DNA of 64,000 nucleotides from Bacteroidales bacterium (lineage in GTDB: Bacteria; Bacteroidota; Bacteroidia; Bacteroidales; UBA932). The stretch is taken from contig JAFQAR010000103.1 of NCBI GenBank assembly GCA_017399905.1, positions 22,590-86,589 on the forward strand. The letters run 5' to 3'. Positions 8,446 through 17,507 of this stretch are shown in pieces. Positions within the stretch are counted from its first letter, which is position 1. Each line of letters begins with the position of its first letter. The position numbers were made by a program, and so were the translations under genes. Below the pieces are notes generated by a model. The model ran no database searches. It was given only the letters and a program-made list of their open reading frames with translations, and was not told the DNA's origin.

Positions 8446-9777
8446 TCATTTTCTTTCTTTGTTTTCGCACAGTTCTTCGAACAGCTTCACCATCTTTACG
8501 GTAAGGTTTCTTCTTGTGAACTGCGATATGTCTGCGTCATCCACATCCAGACGGCCTTCCAGATGGTTCTTCCAGCAGAGTTCGATGAATCTCGCCACGG
8601 ACTTCCTGTCGTTCCAGTCAAATACCACACCTGTCTTTGTGGTGTTGAGGATCATGGACATGGCTCCGTCAGGCTGGCCTATTCCGAGAACAGGCCTCCA
8701 GGATGCCAGATATTCGAAAAGCTTTCCGGGGAGAACGGCCTTGTACTCCGGCTCCTTCCTCAGAGGCAGGATCAGGAGGGATGCCTTCCTCTGCTCTTCC
8801 ACTGCGGCTGAGTGAGGCTGATACCCCATGTCGATGAGGTTTTCTTCCAGGCCTGCAGCCTTGACCGATTCCTTTATCCTTTCATCTGTCTTTCCTATAA
8901 GCTTGATCTTCAGGTGTTTCCTGAAGTCTGCGTCTTTCGCGCATTTGTCCGACAGCACATCCCACAGCACGGTAGGGTCGCCGTCTGCAGCGAACAGGCC
9001 GGTATGGGTTATGACAAAGTCCCGTTCAGGCCCGCCGTATGCTTCCATGCATTTTTCTGCCGCAAAGTCACATTCGTCATATCCGTTGGTTATGAGTTCC
9101 ACTGGAGTCTGTGTAATGGCCTGGAAATCCTGCTGCACGAGAGGGGATACCGCCACAACGGCCGTAGCGTTGTCGAGGACCTTCTTTTCCATTCTGTGAT
9201 GCCATCTTTCCGTCATCTTCGTCATGGACAGATGCTTGAAATAGAAGATCTTCGTCCACGGGTCACGGAAATCGGCTATCCACGGGAGTCCGGTGGCCTT
9301 TGACAGTTTCATGCCTATGATGTGCATCGACTGCGGAGGTCCGGTGCTGACGATGATGTCTACGGGATGTTCCTTCAGATATTTCTTCAGGAACCTTACG
9401 GACGGTCCGATCCACATGCAGCGGGGATCCGGGCGGAAGAAATTGCCTCTGACCCACATCGCAGCCTTCTGCAGGAAGGTTTTTTCCTGCGCGTTCACCG
9501 GATTCACCTCCACAGCTCCGCTGCTGTGGCCCGATTTCTTCAGGAATTTCCTGTAAAGCGCATATGGTTCGGTTATATGCGTACGGATGACCTCCGCCTC
9601 AGCCGGAATCTCCGCCTCCAGGGAGGCGTCTACCGCCAGCTGCTCCGGATTCGCCGGGGTATAAACCACCGGCTGCCATCCTTCCGCAGGCAGATACTTC
9701 GCGAACTTCACCCAGCGCTGGACACCGGAACCGCCTGTAGGCGGCCAGTAGTAGGATATGATAAGCACCCTTTTCAT
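8446..9777 (-). CDS. Family 4-type glycosyltransferase
   Basis: This is a cytoplasmic or membrane-associated GT-B glycosyltransferase, about 443 residues from the ATG; the preceding TTG is less likely. The N-terminus RVLIISYYWPPTGGSGVQRW is the usual acceptor-side motif of GT4 enzymes of Bacteroidetes, and the C-terminal half has LPGKLFEYLASWRPVLGIG, with the sugar-nucleotide-binding Glu region. Donor and acceptor are unknown. It heads a two-gene minus-strand unit with yfhO, which suggests joint work on an envelope polysaccharide or glycoprotein. A TATCTTTG -7 element lies just upstream. Confidence 0.9.
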   Translation of the reverse strand: MKRVLIISYYWPPTGGSGVQRWVKFAKYLPAEGWQPVVYTPANPEQLAVDASLEAEIPAEAEVIRTHITEPYALYRKFLKKSGHSSGAVEVNPVNAQEKTFLQKAAMWVRGNFFRPDPRCMWIGPSVRFLKKYLKEHPVDIIVSTGPPQSMHIIGMKLSKATGLPWIADFRDPWTKIFYFKHLSMTKMTERWHHRMEKKVLDNATAVVAVSPLVQQDFQAITQTPVELITNGYDECDFAAEKCMEAYGGPERDFVITHTGLFAADGDPTVLWDVLSDKCAKDADFRKHLKIKLIGKTDERIKESVKAAGLEENLIDMGYQPHSAAVEEQRKASLLILPLRKEPEYKAVLPGKLFEYLASWRPVLGIGQPDGAMSMILNTTKTGVVFDWNDRKSVARFIELCWKNHLEGRLDVDDADISQFTRRNLTVKMVKLFEELCENKERK

Positions 9778-9784
9778 CAACTGA

Positions 9785-9792
9785 CAAAGATA
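9785..9792 (-). promoter_or_regulatory. -7 element for the glycosyltransferase-yfhO unit
   Basis: TATCTTTG on the minus strand fits the TAnnTTTG consensus and sits 7 bases upstream of the ATG, so the leader would be very short or absent. No convincing -33 TTTG is visible at the usual distance. Confidence 0.45.
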
Positions 9793-9817
9793 AGGTTATT
9801 TTCAGAATAAAATTTCG

Positions 9818-9825
9818 TAAATTTG
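9818..9825 (+). promoter_or_regulatory. -7 element for mutS
   Basis: TAAATTTG fits the TAnnTTTG consensus and lies 23 bases upstream of the mutS ATG, in the divergent gap shared with the glycosyltransferase promoter. The -33 region is weak. Confidence 0.5.
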
Positions 9826-9848
9826 CCTTGATATAACAGAAACTGAAA

Positions 9849-12500
9849 ATGGCAGAGAAAAGACCGACCGAAACACCTATGATGAAGCAGTATTTCGCCG
9901 TGAAGGCGGAACATCCCGAAGCGGTGCTTCTGTTCAGGTGCGGCGATTTCTACGAAACATACGGCGAAGATGCCCTTACGGCCAGCAAGGTGCTTGGAAT
10001 CGTGCTTACAAAGCGTTCCAGCGCCATTCCGGGTGCAATCCCGATGGCCGGATTCCCGCATCATTCCCTTGACACATACCTTCCGAGACTTGTCCGTGCC
10101 GGCTATAAGGTGGCCGTGTGCGACCAGCTTGAAGACCCTAAGCTTACCAAGAAGATAGTCAGGAGGGGAGTGACGGAACTCGTCACTCCTGGCGTGGCCT
10201 TCAACGAGCAGCTTCTCGAGCAGAAGGAACATAACTACATTGCCGGACTTACCTTCTTCAAGGATAAGTGCGGAGTCGCTTTCCTGGATGTCTCGACAGG
10301 TACCTTCCATGTGGCGGAAGGCTCCCTGGACTATGTCGGGACCCTTCTTTCCTCATTCGCTCCGAAGGAACTTCTTGTCCCGCGCGGTTATGAAAAGGGT
10401 GTCCGCGAGAAGTTCGGTGACAACTGGTACATCTCCACTCTCGAGGAGTGGGCTTTCGTTTACGACAGTTCCGTAGAAAAGCTAAAGAGACAGCTCAAGG
10501 TGGACTCCCTGAAAGGCTTTGCGATCGACAGCTTCTCTCTTGGAGTGACTTCGGCCGGAGCTCTTCTGATATATCTCGAACAGACGCAGCATGCAGGGCT
10601 GACCAACATATGCTCGATTTCCAGGATAGATGAGGGTTCGTTCGTGTGGATGGACCGCTTCACATTCAGAAACCTCGAGATATTCGCTTCCACGGCAGGC
10701 AAGGACGGCACTTCCCTGGTGGATGTGATGGACAGGTGCTCTTCTCCTATGGGAGCCCGTCTTCTCCGCACCTGGCTTTCGATGCCTGTGATGGACCTGC
10801 AGGAGCTTGAGGACCGTTATTCGGTAGTCGGACATTTCACCGGCAGACAGGACGACCTTATGCGTCTGCAGGCCATGATCGGTGACATCGGAGACCTCGA
10901 AAGGATAATTTCACGCGCTGCAGCCGGCAAGATCATGCCACGTGAGGTCATGCAGCTGAAGAGAGGCCTCGGCCAGACGGCGCCGATCTCGAAGCTCTGC
11001 ACTGGTCAGGGTACGGAAGCCCTCGACAGGATGATGTCTTCCCTGAGCGACTGCGGGGCTCTTCTCGAGCACCTCGAGCGCACAATGCATCCTGAGACGG
11101 CAGCGGCTGTCGGAAAAGGCGACGTCATAGCTTCAGGCGTGTCGGCGGAGCTGGACGAACTCAGGAATATCGCAAGAAACGGAAAGGATTACCTTCTCGA
11201 TATCCAGAAGCGTGAAATCGAACGTACCGGCATTTCCTCGCTCAAGATAGGATTCAACAACGTGTTCGGCTACTACCTTGAGGTCCGCAATGCATATAAG
11301 GACGCCGTCCCTGAGGAATGGATCAGAAAGCAGACCCTCGTCAATGCGGAAAGATACATAACCGAAGAACTCAAGGAATATGAGCAGAAGATCCTCGGTG
11401 CGGAGGAAAGGATATATGTTCTTGAGTCTCAGATATATGCGGAGCTGGTATCCCGTATCCAGGCCAATATTTCGGCAATCCAGAAGAACTGCCGCATCCT
11501 GGCGCGGCTCGATGTGCTCTCAGGATTCGCTTCGCTTGCCCTCGAGCACGGCTACTGCTGTCCGCAGATGAACGACGGCAACGTCATCGACATCAGACAG
11601 GGCCGTCATCCGGTCATCGAGACCATGATGCCTGCGGGGGAGGAATTCGTACCTAACGATGTCTATCTCGACAACGAAAGCCAGCAGATCATCATCCTTA
11701 CGGGTCCGAATATGGCCGGTAAGTCCGCCCTCCTTCGCCAGACAGCACTGATCGTGCTCATGGCTCAGGTCGGCTCCTTCGTCCCTGCAGCCTCGGCCTC
11801 CATCGGATATTGCGACAAGATATTCACGCGTGTAGGTGCCTCGGACAACATTTCCCGCGGAGAATCCACATTCATGGTGGAGATGCTGGAGACCTCGATG
11901 ATCCTCCACAACCTCTCTTCACGCTCGCTTGTGCTGCTCGACGAGATCGGCCGCGGTACATCGACATACGACGGAATGTCGATCGCAAGGGCCATCGTGG
12001 AATATGTCCATGAATACGGCAAAGGCGCCAAGACCCTTTTCGCGACACATTATCATGAACTCAACGACCTTGAAGAAATATATCCGCGCGTGAGGAATTT
12101 CCACATTTCCGTAAAGGAAGTGGGCAAGAACGTCATCTTCCTCAGGAAGCTCGTCGAGGGCGGTGTAGCCCACAGCTTCGGTCTGCATGTGGCCAGGATG
12201 GCAGGTATGCCGAAGCAGGTACTCGAGTCTGCGGAGAAGACGCTTGCCGCTTTGGAGAAGGGAGGCTCAGACACACCGTCACGTCCTAAGGGCGGCAAGG
12301 GCAGGATGACCAGGCCTTATAATATAAAGGAAGGACGCGTCGAAAGTGACGGCTCCCTCCAGCTTTCCTTCTTCCAGCTGGAAGATCCTCTGCTTTCTTC
12401 CCTCAAGGAAGACCTCGATGCGGTGGACCTTAACAACCTTACTCCTCTTCAGGCCTTCGATGTCCTTCGTAGCATGAAGGAAAAAATGGGATTGAATTAG
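9849..12500 (+). CDS. mutS: DNA mismatch repair protein MutS
   Basis: MutS recognises mismatches and recruits MutL. The 883 residues carry all domains in order: the N-terminal mismatch-binding domain with the CGDFYETYG motif (Phe-X-Glu wedge, about residues 32-40), connector, lever and clamp domains, then the ABC-type ATPase with Walker A GPNMAGKS (about 619-626), Walker B LVLLDEIGRGTS and the FATHYHEL helix. The C-terminal tail ends with the QLSFFQLEDPL and DVLRSMKEKMG segments usual in the family. It stands alone behind its own promoter. Confidence 0.97.
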   Translation: MAEKRPTETPMMKQYFAVKAEHPEAVLLFRCGDFYETYGEDALTASKVLGIVLTKRSSAIPGAIPMAGFPHHSLDTYLPRLVRAGYKVAVCDQLEDPKLTKKIVRRGVTELVTPGVAFNEQLLEQKEHNYIAGLTFFKDKCGVAFLDVSTGTFHVAEGSLDYVGTLLSSFAPKELLVPRGYEKGVREKFGDNWYISTLEEWAFVYDSSVEKLKRQLKVDSLKGFAIDSFSLGVTSAGALLIYLEQTQHAGLTNICSISRIDEGSFVWMDRFTFRNLEIFASTAGKDGTSLVDVMDRCSSPMGARLLRTWLSMPVMDLQELEDRYSVVGHFTGRQDDLMRLQAMIGDIGDLERIISRAAAGKIMPREVMQLKRGLGQTAPISKLCTGQGTEALDRMMSSLSDCGALLEHLERTMHPETAAAVGKGDVIASGVSAELDELRNIARNGKDYLLDIQKREIERTGISSLKIGFNNVFGYYLEVRNAYKDAVPEEWIRKQTLVNAERYITEELKEYEQKILGAEERIYVLESQIYAELVSRIQANISAIQKNCRILARLDVLSGFASLALEHGYCCPQMNDGNVIDIRQGRHPVIETMMPAGEEFVPNDVYLDNESQQIIILTGPNMAGKSALLRQTALIVLMAQVGSFVPAASASIGYCDKIFTRVGASDNISRGESTFMVEMLETSMILHNLSSRSLVLLDEIGRGTSTYDGMSIARAIVEYVHEYGKGAKTLFATHYHELNDLEEIYPRVRNFHISVKEVGKNVIFLRKLVEGGVAHSFGLHVARMAGMPKQVLESAEKTLAALEKGGSDTPSRPKGGKGRMTRPYNIKEGRVESDGSLQLSFFQLEDPLLSSLKEDLDAVDLNNLTPLQAFDVLRSMKEKMGLN

Positions 12501-12526
12501 AATGATTTACTGTAATTGATTTACAA

Positions 12527-12558
12527 TTTGTGTAATTACGTGTTTTGTATTACATTTG
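12527..12558 (+). promoter_or_regulatory. Promoter for the ATPase-GH97 unit
   Basis: TTTG is separated by 20 bases from TACATTTG, a full Bacteroidetes-type promoter, 23 bases upstream of the ATPase ATG. Local composition is AT-rich. Confidence 0.75.
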
Positions 12559-12581
12559 TGGAAAATAGGTGATAAACTATA

Positions 12582-13709
12582 ATGGAAACCCCTTTTGACA
12601 ACATAAAAGCCTCTGTAAATCAATATTTTGTGGGAAGAAAGGAGGAATTGTCCCGCTTGTCGGCAGATTTTTCCTTCATGACCAATACTGTCGTGATCTC
12701 TCCCCAGGGATGGGGCAAGACTTCGCTGGTATCCAAGGCTGCTGAAATTGCCTCGGCAAGGGATCCCAAGCTTAGATTCTGCTTTGTGGACATGTTCAAC
12801 ATCAGAGTTGAGGAAGATTTTTACGTTTCGCTTTTGCAGAATGTAATAAAGTCAGTATCTTCGGGTGTCGAAGATGCGGTAGGTCTGTTTTCTTCCGTTT
12901 TTGCTGAAGTGAAGCCGAGGATTGAGTTCGGGGCGGGACTTCCGGATCTCAGGATAGGGCTGGACCGCGATACGGTGAGGAGGTACAGGGACCTGATTCT
13001 GGATCTTCCCCAGAAGCTGGCTGATGAAAGGGATGTGAAGCTGGTCGTATGTGTGGACGATTTCCATATGGCTGAGCTTTTCGATGAAACGGATGATTTC
13101 CTGCACAGGCTGGATACCCGTTGGGCTGCCCATGAGAAGGCTGCCTACTGCCTTTGCTCTTCACCGAACGGAATGGTGGAGAAATTCGCGCAGAAGTCGA
13201 TAACCTTCCATATTTACGGACAGGTGATGAACCTGGGAAAGATGGACGAGAAGGATCTTGTCACCATGCTTCGCGACAGGTTCATGGATTCCGGAAAATA
13301 TCTGGATGACGAAAAGGCTCTGATGATGATTGAACTGGCTGGCGGCTGTCCGTATTACGTGCATCAGATAGCCAACCTGTCCTGGATGAGGACGTCTGTA
13401 GTGTGCTCGGAGGATGTTATATATGAATCGCATGCGTCTCTGGTTGACCAGAGTTCGCTTGTATTCGCCATGCTCACTGCCGGCCTGACTGAACAGCAGG
13501 TGTGCTATCTCCGTGCGGTGGTGTCTGGAGAGACGGTCATAAGTTCGGCGGAAGTGCTTCACAGGCACAACATAACGTCTGCGACATCAGCCTCCCGTTC
13601 GAAGGCGGCCCTGCTGCACAAGGGTATCGTCTGCAATGTCGGCGACAGGGTTTCTGTCACCGACCCGATATATGCCTATTGGTTGAAACATAAATATTTT
13701 GACATATGA
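12582..13709 (+). CDS. Archaeal-type P-loop ATPase with C-terminal winged helix
   Basis: A 375-residue ATPase of the archaeal ATPase/STAND-like group. The N-terminus shows the family's FVGRKEELSRL block (about residues 16-26), Walker A PQGWGKTS (41-48) and Walker B KLVVCVDDF (153-161). The last 80 residues look like a winged-helix domain, ending in DPIYAYWLKHKYFDI, the usual ending for this family. There is no signal peptide. The partner or target is unknown; relatives act as molecular switches or DNA-linked ATPases. The stop overlaps the next start in an ATGA, so it is translationally coupled to a secreted glycosidase, an unexpected pairing. Confidence 0.8.
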   Translation: METPFDNIKASVNQYFVGRKEELSRLSADFSFMTNTVVISPQGWGKTSLVSKAAEIASARDPKLRFCFVDMFNIRVEEDFYVSLLQNVIKSVSSGVEDAVGLFSSVFAEVKPRIEFGAGLPDLRIGLDRDTVRRYRDLILDLPQKLADERDVKLVVCVDDFHMAELFDETDDFLHRLDTRWAAHEKAAYCLCSSPNGMVEKFAQKSITFHIYGQVMNLGKMDEKDLVTMLRDRFMDSGKYLDDEKALMMIELAGGCPYYVHQIANLSWMRTSVVCSEDVIYESHASLVDQSSLVFAMLTAGLTEQQVCYLRAVVSGETVISSAEVLHRHNITSATSASRSKAALLHKGIVCNVGDRVSVTDPIYAYWLKHKYFDI

Positions 13710-15703
13710 AAAAGTTGATTCCCGTTATTCTGGCCATTTTCGCTGCCGCAGCGGCACAGGCCATGACTCTTGAGCTAAAGTCTCCTGACGGAAAGCTCGT
13801 CGTTCAGGTAGAGACAGGCGCAGGCGTCTACTATACGCTCAGCCATGGCGGAGACCGTATCCTTTACAAGTCTCCGGTAGCAATGCACATGACCGACGGA
13901 ACCGTTTTCGGTGGTGACGAGTCGTTGTCCAAGATCAACCGCAGAAGTGTGAGACAGTCTTTCGAGGCAGCTCTCTACAAGAAATCCGAAGTAAAGGATG
14001 AATTCAACGAGATGACCCTCAACTTCAGGAAGTATATGCTCATTTTCAGAGCTTACAACGACGGTATGGCATACCGCTTCGTTTCAAAGATGGGCAAGTC
14101 TTTTGAGGTGGAGAACGAGGTGGCCGAATTCAATTTCGCAAAGGACTGGAACATGTGGGCTGCCTATGTGAGCCAGAACACACAGTCTCTCGAGACCCAG
14201 TTCTTCAACTCTCATGAGAGCCAGTACACATACACTCCGATTTCGCAGTGGAACAAGGAAAGGATGGCCTTCCTTCCTCTTATGGTGGACGGTCCTAACG
14301 GCAAGAAGGTGGTGATCAGCGAGTCTGACCTTATGGATTATCCCGGTATGTTCCTTTACAACGGCAAGGGTTCGAAGGGCATTTCCGCTGTTTTCGCGAA
14401 GCGTCCGTCAAAAGTCCGTCAGGGCGGTCATAACAACCTTCAGATGCTCGTAGAAGAGACTGAGGACTATATTTCCGCAAACAAGGGCAAGGTTGCCTTC
14501 CCTTGGAGAATCATCTCTGTTTCCGAGAAGGATGCTCAGATGGCCGACAACGACATGGTTTATCGTCTTGCATCGCCTTCGGATCCTAATACAGACTGGA
14601 GCTGGATCCTCCCGGGCAAGGTTGCATGGGAATGGTGGAACGACTGGAACCTCAAGGATGTTGCCTTCAAGCCGGGTGTCAACACAGAGACCTATAAGTA
14701 TTATATAGACTTCGCATGCAAGTACGGAATCGAGTATGTGATCCTCGACGAGGGATGGTCGGTGAACGGTGAGGCGGATCTTTTCAAGGTCGTTCCTGAG
14801 ATCGACCTCGAGGAGCTGGTATCATATGCTGAAAAGAGAAGTGTGGGAATCATTCTCTGGGCTGGATATCAGGCCTTCGACAGGGATATGGAAGCTGTCT
14901 GCAGACATTATTCGCAGATGGGTGTGAAGGGATTCAAGATCGACTTCATGGACCGTGCGGACCAGTATATGGTCAATTTCCACAAGCGTGCCGCAGAGAC
15001 TGCCGCAAGATACCGTATGGTTGTGGATTTCCACGGAACATACAAGCCTACAGGCCTCAACAGGACATATCCTAACGTCCTCAACTATGAGGGTGTATTC
15101 GGCCTCGAGAACATGAAGTGGTGCGCTCCTGATGTGGACCAGATGGAATATGACGTTACAGTGCCTTATATCCGCATGATGGCCGGTCCTATGGACTATA
15201 CCCAGGGTGCAATGAAGAATGCCACAAGGGAAACTTACCGTCCGAACCATCATGAGCCTATGAGCCAGGGAACACGCTGCCACCAGCTTGGTGCATACGT
15301 TGTGTTCGAGTCTCCGCTCAACATGCTCTGCGACACTCCTTCGCATTATCTTCAGGAGAAGGAAAGCACTTCGTTCATCTCTGCTGTCCCTACCGTATGG
15401 GATGAGACCGTTGCCCTCGACGGAAAGGTGGGCGACTACATCGCTATGGCAAGAAGAGCTGACAACGTATGGTATGTGGGTGCCATGACAGACTGGAACG
15501 AGCGTACCATCGAGCTCGACCTCAGCTTCCTTCCTGACGGACAGTATGAGATGGAAGTGTTCAAGGATGGTCCTTCGGCACATGTCACAGCTACCGACTA
15601 CGTACGCGAGACCGTGAAGGTTCCTGCTGACCGCAAGGTCCAGGTCAAGATGGCTCCGGGTGGCGGATATGCTGCAAGAATTACGAAAATCGTAAGAAAA
15701 TAA
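13706..15703 (+). CDS. GH97 family glycoside hydrolase (alpha-glycosidase)
   Basis: An exported enzyme (signal peptide ending near AAAQA) of 665 residues, the normal GH97 length. It has an N-terminal beta-sandwich, a catalytic barrel and a C-terminal beta domain. The barrel shows YVILDEGWS (about 346), GFKIDFMDRADQ (about 411) and NYEGVFGLEN (about 460). The KIDFMDR Asp matches the nucleophile position of retaining members such as the B. thetaiotaomicron alpha-galactosidase. A retaining alpha-galactosidase-like activity is therefore my best inference, with alpha-glucosidase as the alternative. It lies outside any SusC/D locus and is coupled to the upstream ATPase gene. Confidence 0.9.
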   Translation: MKKLIPVILAIFAAAAAQAMTLELKSPDGKLVVQVETGAGVYYTLSHGGDRILYKSPVAMHMTDGTVFGGDESLSKINRRSVRQSFEAALYKKSEVKDEFNEMTLNFRKYMLIFRAYNDGMAYRFVSKMGKSFEVENEVAEFNFAKDWNMWAAYVSQNTQSLETQFFNSHESQYTYTPISQWNKERMAFLPLMVDGPNGKKVVISESDLMDYPGMFLYNGKGSKGISAVFAKRPSKVRQGGHNNLQMLVEETEDYISANKGKVAFPWRIISVSEKDAQMADNDMVYRLASPSDPNTDWSWILPGKVAWEWWNDWNLKDVAFKPGVNTETYKYYIDFACKYGIEYVILDEGWSVNGEADLFKVVPEIDLEELVSYAEKRSVGIILWAGYQAFDRDMEAVCRHYSQMGVKGFKIDFMDRADQYMVNFHKRAAETAARYRMVVDFHGTYKPTGLNRTYPNVLNYEGVFGLENMKWCAPDVDQMEYDVTVPYIRMMAGPMDYTQGAMKNATRETYRPNHHEPMSQGTRCHQLGAYVVFESPLNMLCDTPSHYLQEKESTSFISAVPTVWDETVALDGKVGDYIAMARRADNVWYVGAMTDWNERTIELDLSFLPDGQYEMEVFKDGPSAHVTATDYVRETVKVPADRKVQVKMAPGGGYAARITKIVRK

Positions 15704-15736
15704 CACTATAAACATTCATTAAAATTATTGATAATC

Positions 15737-17110
15737 ATGGAATTACCTTTTGCAGAATCGTGGAAGATCAAGATGGTCGAGCCACTTCGCGTAAGCACAC
15801 GAGCTGAGCGTGAACAGTGGATTAAGGAGGCTGACTATAACCTTTTCAACCTCAAGTCGGATCAGGTGTATATCGATTGTCTCACAGACTCGGGAACTGG
15901 CGCGATGAGCGACCGTCAGTGGGCTGCCATGATGATGGGCGACGAGAGCTATGCGGGTTCGTCATCATTCTTCCAGCTTAAGGAAACAATCACAAGAATT
16001 ACAGGTTTCGAGTACGTCATCCCTACCCATCAGGGCCGTGCTGCGGAGAACGTCCTCTTCAGCCACCTCGTGACACCGGGAGCTGTAGTGCCTGGAAATT
16101 CACACTTCGACACCACAAAGGGTCATATCGAGAGCCGCAAGGCCTTTGCGGTAGACTGCACCGTGGACGAGGCGAAGGACACCCAGCTTGAGGTGCCTTT
16201 CAAGGGTAACGTCGATCCGAAGAAGCTCGAGAAGGTGCTTGCAGAAAAGGCTGAGCTTGTTCCTTTCATCATCGTCACCATTACAAACAACACTGCAGGC
16301 GGACAGCCTGTATCAATGCAGAATCTCCGCGAGGTACGTGCAATCGCCGACAAGTATGGAAAGAGGGTTATCTTCGATTCTGCCCGTTTCGTCGAGAACG
16401 CATATTTCATCCGCACACGCGAGGAAGGATACGGCGACAAGCCGATCAAGGAAATCTGCAAGGAAATGTTCTCATATGCAGACGGTATGACTATGTCTTC
16501 AAAGAAGGACGGTCTCGTAAACATGGGTGGCTTCATCGCTACACGTCATGAGGACTGGTATGAAGGCGCAAAGAGATTCTGCATCCCGTTCGAGGGCTTC
16601 CTTACATATGGAGGTATGAACGGCCGTGATATGGCTGCCCTTGCCGTTGGTCTTGACGAGAATACTGAGCTCGAGACCATCGAGACACGTATACGCCAGG
16701 TGCAGTATCTTGCTGCGAAGCTTGACGAGTACGGAATCCCTTACCAGCGTCCTGTCGGAGGTCATGCCCTCTTCATTGACGCAGACAAGGTTCTCGACCA
16801 GATTCCTAAGGAGGAGTTCCCTGCCCAGACACTCGCCATCGAGCTTTACATCGAGGCAGGTGTACGTGGCTGTGAGATCGGATACATCCTTGCGGACCGT
16901 GATCCTGTGACCCGTGAGAACCGTTTCGGAGGCCTTGACCTTCTACGTCTCTGCATCGCACGCCGTGTCTATACTAACAACCACATGGATGTGATCGCAG
17001 CGGCTCTCAAGAACGTATATGACCGTCGTCACGAGATCACACGCGGTGTGAAGATCGTTTGGGAGACAGAGCTCATGCGCCACTTCACTGTCAAGCTCGA
17101 GAGACTCTGA
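15737..17110 (+). CDS. tnaA: Tryptophanase (L-tryptophan indole-lyase)
   Basis: A PLP-dependent beta-eliminating lyase that splits tryptophan to indole, pyruvate and ammonia. From the ATG it has 457 residues. LLTDSGTGAMSD, IPTHQGRAAE and the PLP lysine in MTMSSKKDG (about residue 256) are present. It was chosen over tyrosine phenol-lyase because it has the HFDTTKGH block of tryptophanases where that enzyme has FTTTRYH, and VRGCEIG where that enzyme carries its phenol-binding Arg (SMER). The gene follows GH97 by 33 bases with no terminator between, and ends at a strong terminator. No TnaC-like leader peptide is visible. Confidence 0.93.
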   Translation: MELPFAESWKIKMVEPLRVSTRAEREQWIKEADYNLFNLKSDQVYIDCLTDSGTGAMSDRQWAAMMMGDESYAGSSSFFQLKETITRITGFEYVIPTHQGRAAENVLFSHLVTPGAVVPGNSHFDTTKGHIESRKAFAVDCTVDEAKDTQLEVPFKGNVDPKKLEKVLAEKAELVPFIIVTITNNTAGGQPVSMQNLREVRAIADKYGKRVIFDSARFVENAYFIRTREEGYGDKPIKEICKEMFSYADGMTMSSKKDGLVNMGGFIATRHEDWYEGAKRFCIPFEGFLTYGGMNGRDMAALAVGLDENTELETIETRIRQVQYLAAKLDEYGIPYQRPVGGHALFIDADKVLDQIPKEEFPAQTLAIELYIEAGVRGCEIGYILADRDPVTRENRFGGLDLLRLCIARRVYTNNHMDVIAAALKNVYDRRHEITRGVKIVWETELMRHFTVKLERL

Positions 17111-17139
17111 GCATAAGTTTCCGAACAGGAGAAAGATGA

Positions 17140-17171
17140 CCGGCTAAAAGAGATTTTAGCCGGTTTCTTTA
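17140..17171 (+). terminator. Rho-independent terminator after tnaA
   Basis: A perfect 10-bp stem (CCGGCTAAAA / TTTTAGCCGG) with a 4-base loop is followed by TTTCTTT. It also borders the end of the minus-strand MATE remnant. Confidence 0.9.
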
Positions 17172-17455
17172 TTTCACGAAGCTTTTGTCAGCCCATCTGA
17201 AGCTGTTCCAGCGGCGGACGAAGATGAGGCCGCGGATGTTCTCGTCCAGAGCGAAGATGGCCCACATTACGATGATGCCGACTATGACAGGATAGTATAT
17301 GTCCCCGGCGCTTCTGAGGGAGTTGACTCCGAAGAAATTGAGGGCGCGTCCGTTTTCAAGAAGCACCTCTATCCACAGTATGGTGGCTCCTGTGGATATT
17401 ATCCACGGGTCTGAGGTGAGCATGGACAGTATGCTCCTGCCGAAGAGGCCAGCTG
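17169..17455 (-). pseudogene. Remnant of a MATE-family efflux transporter (C-terminal fragment with internal deletion)
   Basis: The minus-strand frame reads SMLTSDPWIIS, then IEVLLENGRALNFFGVNSL, RSAGDIYYPVIVGIIVMW and LDENIRGLIFVRRWNSFRW. These match the C-terminal region of Bacteroidetes MATE proteins in order. Between MW and the LDE block about 25 residues, roughly one membrane helix plus loop, are missing compared with what I know of the family. The homology starts upstream of the only ATG (at 17423) without a start codon, and everything N-terminal is gone. An 85-codon ORF remains and could still be translated, but not as a functional transporter. Confidence 0.65.
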
Positions 17456-17507
17456 ACGGCTCAGTCTTCCGAAACGCATAAGCTGAATTACAAGAAAACG
17501 GTCGGGA

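Noticed and set aside
15737-17110. Tyrosine phenol-lyase as the identity of the beta-eliminating lyase
   Set aside because: The HFDTTKGH and VRGCEIG segments match tryptophanase and lack the phenol-lyase Arg.
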